From: Treponema sp.
GTDB taxonomy: Bacteria; Spirochaetota; Spirochaetia; Treponematales; Breznakiellaceae
Reading direction: 5' to 3'
DNA: 32,351 nt
Assembly: GCA_003245635.1 (NCBI GenBank)
Contig: QKCO01000058.1
Location: forward strand, 1-32,351
The translations under genes were made by a program, and so were the position numbers. Positions 30,501 to 32,351 of the stretch are shown piece by piece. Under the pieces are notes generated by a model that had not been told where the DNA came from, searched no databases, and saw only the letters and a program-made list of their open reading frames with translations. The stretch's first letter is position 1. The number at the start of each line of letters is the position of its first letter.

Positions 30501-31552
30501 CACGCATCCTCGCTGACGGCGGGAGGCTCGAGCGCGAGCGAATCGAAAAGGCGCCGATCGGCCCGGTCCTGCGAAAGCAGGACTGACCAGCCGAGCGGAG
30601 CGAACGCTTCCGCGAAAACAGCCCCCAGACTGCCGTCCGCAGCGCCGAGCGGCGGATCGGCCCGGACGTTAAGGATACCGGCGGAAATTTTAGCCGCGAA
30701 GCTCCAATACCGTGAAGGAGCGCGAACACCCAAAGCGAAATGCTCGACGCGCCGCGAATGGTCGGAAACATTCAGGTTCAATAATAAACTTAATGAAGCG
30801 GCGATTTCAATGGAACCGCGTCGAAAGTCGAGCGGGAAAACGAGCCAAGTCCTGCCGGACTCGGGAACGACGGCATTGAGGAAGGCGAGCGGGTCGTCGG
30901 TACCCTGGAATTCTGACACGGAGGACCGAACCGACTCGGCGTCGGGGGCGCCGAAACGGGGATCGCGCCGGCGTTTCCCATTGTCCGAAAAGGATTCCGG
31001 CTGGGCTCCGAACGAGACCGCGCGCACGGCATCGGCGCTCGTCGCGACGCCCTTCTCATCGGCGGACAGCGCGGCGGCCGAAGCGCTCTCCTCGTCGATG
31101 CCGCCTGAGGAAACCGCTTCCCGCACGACCGAGCGAAGCTTGACCAAGCGGGGACCGTCGACGCGCGCGCCGATCGCGCGGGCAACCGCAACCAGAAACA
31201 GGGAAACGGAGTCGGGAACGACGCCGAGCGAACGGATGAAATCCGCGCGCGCGTCCAGCAGCGGCGAAAGGATGCGTACCGCCGGCGCGCCGGCGGTGCC
31301 GTCTGAGCGTACGGCCCGGACCACGTCACCGGCGCGGATCGGAAACGGGACGGACGCCGTGAAGCGCAGCGCCCCGGCACCGCCCCTATCCTCGGCGAAA
31401 AGCCATTTGCCGCCGCCGAGGTCCTTCAAAGCTTTCGCAAAAAACGAAAAGCCGGTCCCGCTTCTTGGAGCAGGACCGGCTTTCTGTGCGTCGGTTCTTG
31501 ATGGTATCGAAAGACGCGGTCCGCCGGAACGATCCGGCGCGAGCGGCTCCAT
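30500..31552 (-). CDS. FliK/YlqG-like protein, poorly conserved
   Basis: 350-residue hydrophilic protein without clear catalytic motifs. The C-terminal part (about 230-340: LAFLNAVVPESGRTWLVFPLDFRRGSIEIAASLSLLLN) has the look of FliK-type hook-length-control C-terminal domains, where an aromatic plus LVFP strand meets a small beta-sheet. The middle is Ser/Asp/Ala-rich linker. Position between rplS and an FlhB-C protein matches Bacillus ylqG. It has no Met except the first, so ATG 31552 is the only ATG start, but this makes the rplS terminator hairpin (31483-31439) part of its coding region. A non-ATG start after it (TTG 31429) is possible. Confidence 0.65.
   Translation of the reverse strand: MEPLAPDRSGGPRLSIPSRTDAQKAGPAPRSGTGFSFFAKALKDLGGGKWLFAEDRGGAGALRFTASVPFPIRAGDVVRAVRSDGTAGAPAVRILSPLLDARADFIRSLGVVPDSVSLFLVAVARAIGARVDGPRLVKLRSVVREAVSSGGIDEESASAAALSADEKGVATSADAVRAVSFGAQPESFSDNGKRRRDPRFGAPDAESVRSSVSEFQGTDDPLAFLNAVVPESGRTWLVFPLDFRRGSIEIAASLSLLLNLNVSDHSRRVEHFALGVRAPSRYWSFAAKISAGILNVRADPPLGAADGSLGAVFAEAFAPLGWSVLLSQDRADRRLFDSLALEPPAVSEDA
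31439..31483 (-). terminator. Intrinsic terminator downstream of rplS, inside the following gene's 5' end
   Basis: On the minus strand AAAGCCGGTCC (31483-31473) pairs perfectly with GGACCGGCTTT (31458-31448) across a 14-base loop and is followed by TTTTCGTTTTTT down to 31439. This is a classical rho-independent terminator oriented with rplS, about 85 bases past its stop. It lies within codons 24-38 of the next open frame. Confidence 0.85.
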
Positions 31553-31566
31553 CGATGGACCGAGGC

Positions 31567-31953
31567 TCAGGCCTCGGCGGTCTCCGTCTTCGCCTCGACG
31601 GCGGACTTGGAGCGGATGAGCTCCTTGATCTTGGCGGCCTTGCCGATCTTGTCGCGGATGTAGTAGAGCTTGGCGCGGCGGACCTTGCCGGGGCGGACGA
31701 GCTCGACCTTCACGATGCGCGGCGAGTGCATGGGGAACACGCGCTCGACGCCGACGCCGTAGGAATTCTTGCGCACGGTGAACGTCTTGCCGATGCCGGA
31801 ATTCTTGAAGCAGATCACCAAACCTTCGTAGACCTGAACGCGTTCGTTCTTGCCTTCGACGATCTTGAAGTGCACTTTGACCTGATCGCCGACCTTATAG
31901 TCGTCGATCTCGCTTTTCATCTGGGAGGCTTCGATCGCCTTAATCTCGTTCAT
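31567..31953 (-). CDS. rplS: 50S ribosomal protein L19
   Basis: Ribosomal large-subunit protein of 128 residues. The body is canonical: [94 protein letters not shown] short Ala/Glu/Lys tail of about 15 residues follows. The start is ATG 31953 ([11 protein letters not shown]), with GGGGG/GAGG upstream; ATG 31959 is an alternative. It overlaps the end of trmD by about 14 bases, which fits the usual trmD-rplS coupling. A strong terminator follows. Confidence 0.98.
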   Translation of the reverse strand: MNEIKAIEASQMKSEIDDYKVGDQVKVHFKIVEGKNERVQVYEGLVICFKNSGIGKTFTVRKNSYGVGVERVFPMHSPRIVKVELVRPGKVRRAKLYYIRDKIGKAAKIKELIRSKSAVEAKTETAEA

Positions 31954-32351
31954 CCTCATCCCCCTCGAACTGCGGGGTCGCGCTCGCCCCGGCTCGTTGC
32001 TCGATAATCTTCATCGTTTCCGCGGAAAAGGTCCCGGTACGCACGCCCTTCCGGATCAAGTCCGGACGATTCGCGAAGGTCTTGTCGACCCGTTTACCGA
32101 GACGCCACCGCCGTATGTTTTCGTGGTGACCCGAAAGCAAAACCTCCGGGACCCGCATACTACCATAAACTTCGGGCCGTGTATACTGGGGATACTCCAG
32201 AAGCCCGTCGGAGAAGCTCTCCTCCTCCAGGGATTCGGGGGTGATCACCCCGTCCACCAGCCGGTACACCGCATCGATCACCGCCAAAGCGGCGATCTCT
32301 CCCGAGGACAGCACGTAGTCCCCGATCGATATCTCGTCGTCGACGTACGCG
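31940..32351 (-). CDS. trmD: tRNA (guanine-37-N1)-methyltransferase TrmD, C-terminal part (cut by window end)
   Basis: Methylates G37 of tRNAs next to the anticodon. Only the C-terminal part of about 136 residues is in the window. It begins in the SAM-binding trefoil-knot region, [35 protein letters not shown], then [34 protein letters not shown], the target-recognition helix region, and ends after an acidic tail (FEGDEDERD). The frame stays open to base 32351, so the N-terminal knot half lies outside. It is the first gene of the rplS series in the direction of transcription within this window. Confidence 0.97.
   Translation of the reverse strand, partial: AYVDDEISIGDYVLSSGEIAALAVIDAVYRLVDGVITPESLEEESFSDGLLEYPQYTRPEVYGSMRVPEVLLSGHHENIRRWRLGKRVDKTFANRPDLIRKGVRTGTFSAETMKIIEQRAGASATPQFEGDEDERD

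Noticed and set aside
1-32351. CRISPR arrays, tRNA or rRNA genes, insertion sequences, phage genes
   Set aside because: No regularly spaced repeats, cloverleaf-like sequences, transposase or phage proteins were seen.

Overview
The window is GC-rich (roughly 60% or more) bacterial chromosome, densely coded on both strands. It has no rRNA, tRNA, CRISPR array, prophage or insertion sequence that I can see. Gene content suggests a motile, free-living or gut spirochaete (Treponema/Spirochaeta-like). The clues are a trmD-rplS block followed by a FliK-like protein and a stand-alone FlhB C-terminal domain, YraN, HD-GYP and GGDEF proteins, a HAMP-less chemoreceptor, and a Pfs-LuxS pair. This assignment is inference from gene style and order, not from a marker gene tree.

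Layout. (1) 2-8157 (+): a complete Dpp/Opp-type ABC importer (binding lipoprotein, two permeases, two ATPases), followed at once by two M20 metallohydrolases, the second AbgB-like. It reads as an import-and-hydrolyse cassette for peptides or N-acyl amino acids. (2) 8168-10600: an EamA/DMT exporter and a divergent MocR-type regulator that share an 84-bp promoter carrying GGGTACAG repeats. (3) 10597-14600 (-): a chemoreceptor-like signalling protein, a diguanylate cyclase and a YeiH-type transporter. (4) 14682-16699 (+): a LysR regulator divergent from yeiH across a perfect T-N11-A palindrome, then a NIF3-type small domain protein and a secreted beta-barrel-like protein. (5) 16711-18988: a patatin phospholipase (-), divergent from a FecR-domain secreted protein and a DUF3820 protein (+). 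(6) 19018-21480: a two-domain flavodoxin/Fe-S protein with its PadR regulator (-), divergent from a secreted DUF2141 protein (+), around a long AT-rich palindrome. (7) 21495-22160: a decayed NifS-like cysteine desulfurase. (8) 22167-25377 (-): long-chain acyl-CoA synthetase, LuxS and Pfs; the last two run S-adenosylhomocysteine recycling and AI-2 precursor formation. (9) 25483-26661 (+): a DHH/DHHA1 phosphoesterase. (10) 26669-32351 (-): trmD, rplS, FliK-like, FlhB-C-like, HD-GYP, YraN, a coupled 55-residue ORF, an Arg-rich zinc-ribbon protein and a GAF-GGDEF cyclase, mostly with overlapping or nearly touching ends.

Themes. Several divergent gene pairs have a regulator next to its probable target, with operator-like repeats visible between them (MocR/EamA, LysR/YeiH, PadR/flavodoxin/DUF2141). 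Several genes have a sigma70-like -10 box only 6-8 nt from the start codon and no Shine-Dalgarno, which suggests leaderless mRNAs. I did not find an unmistakably new multi-gene system. The most interesting items are the leaderless promoter pattern, the rplS terminator lying inside the next gene, the coupled small ORF, the PadR/tandem-flavodoxin unit and the multiply broken NifS relic.
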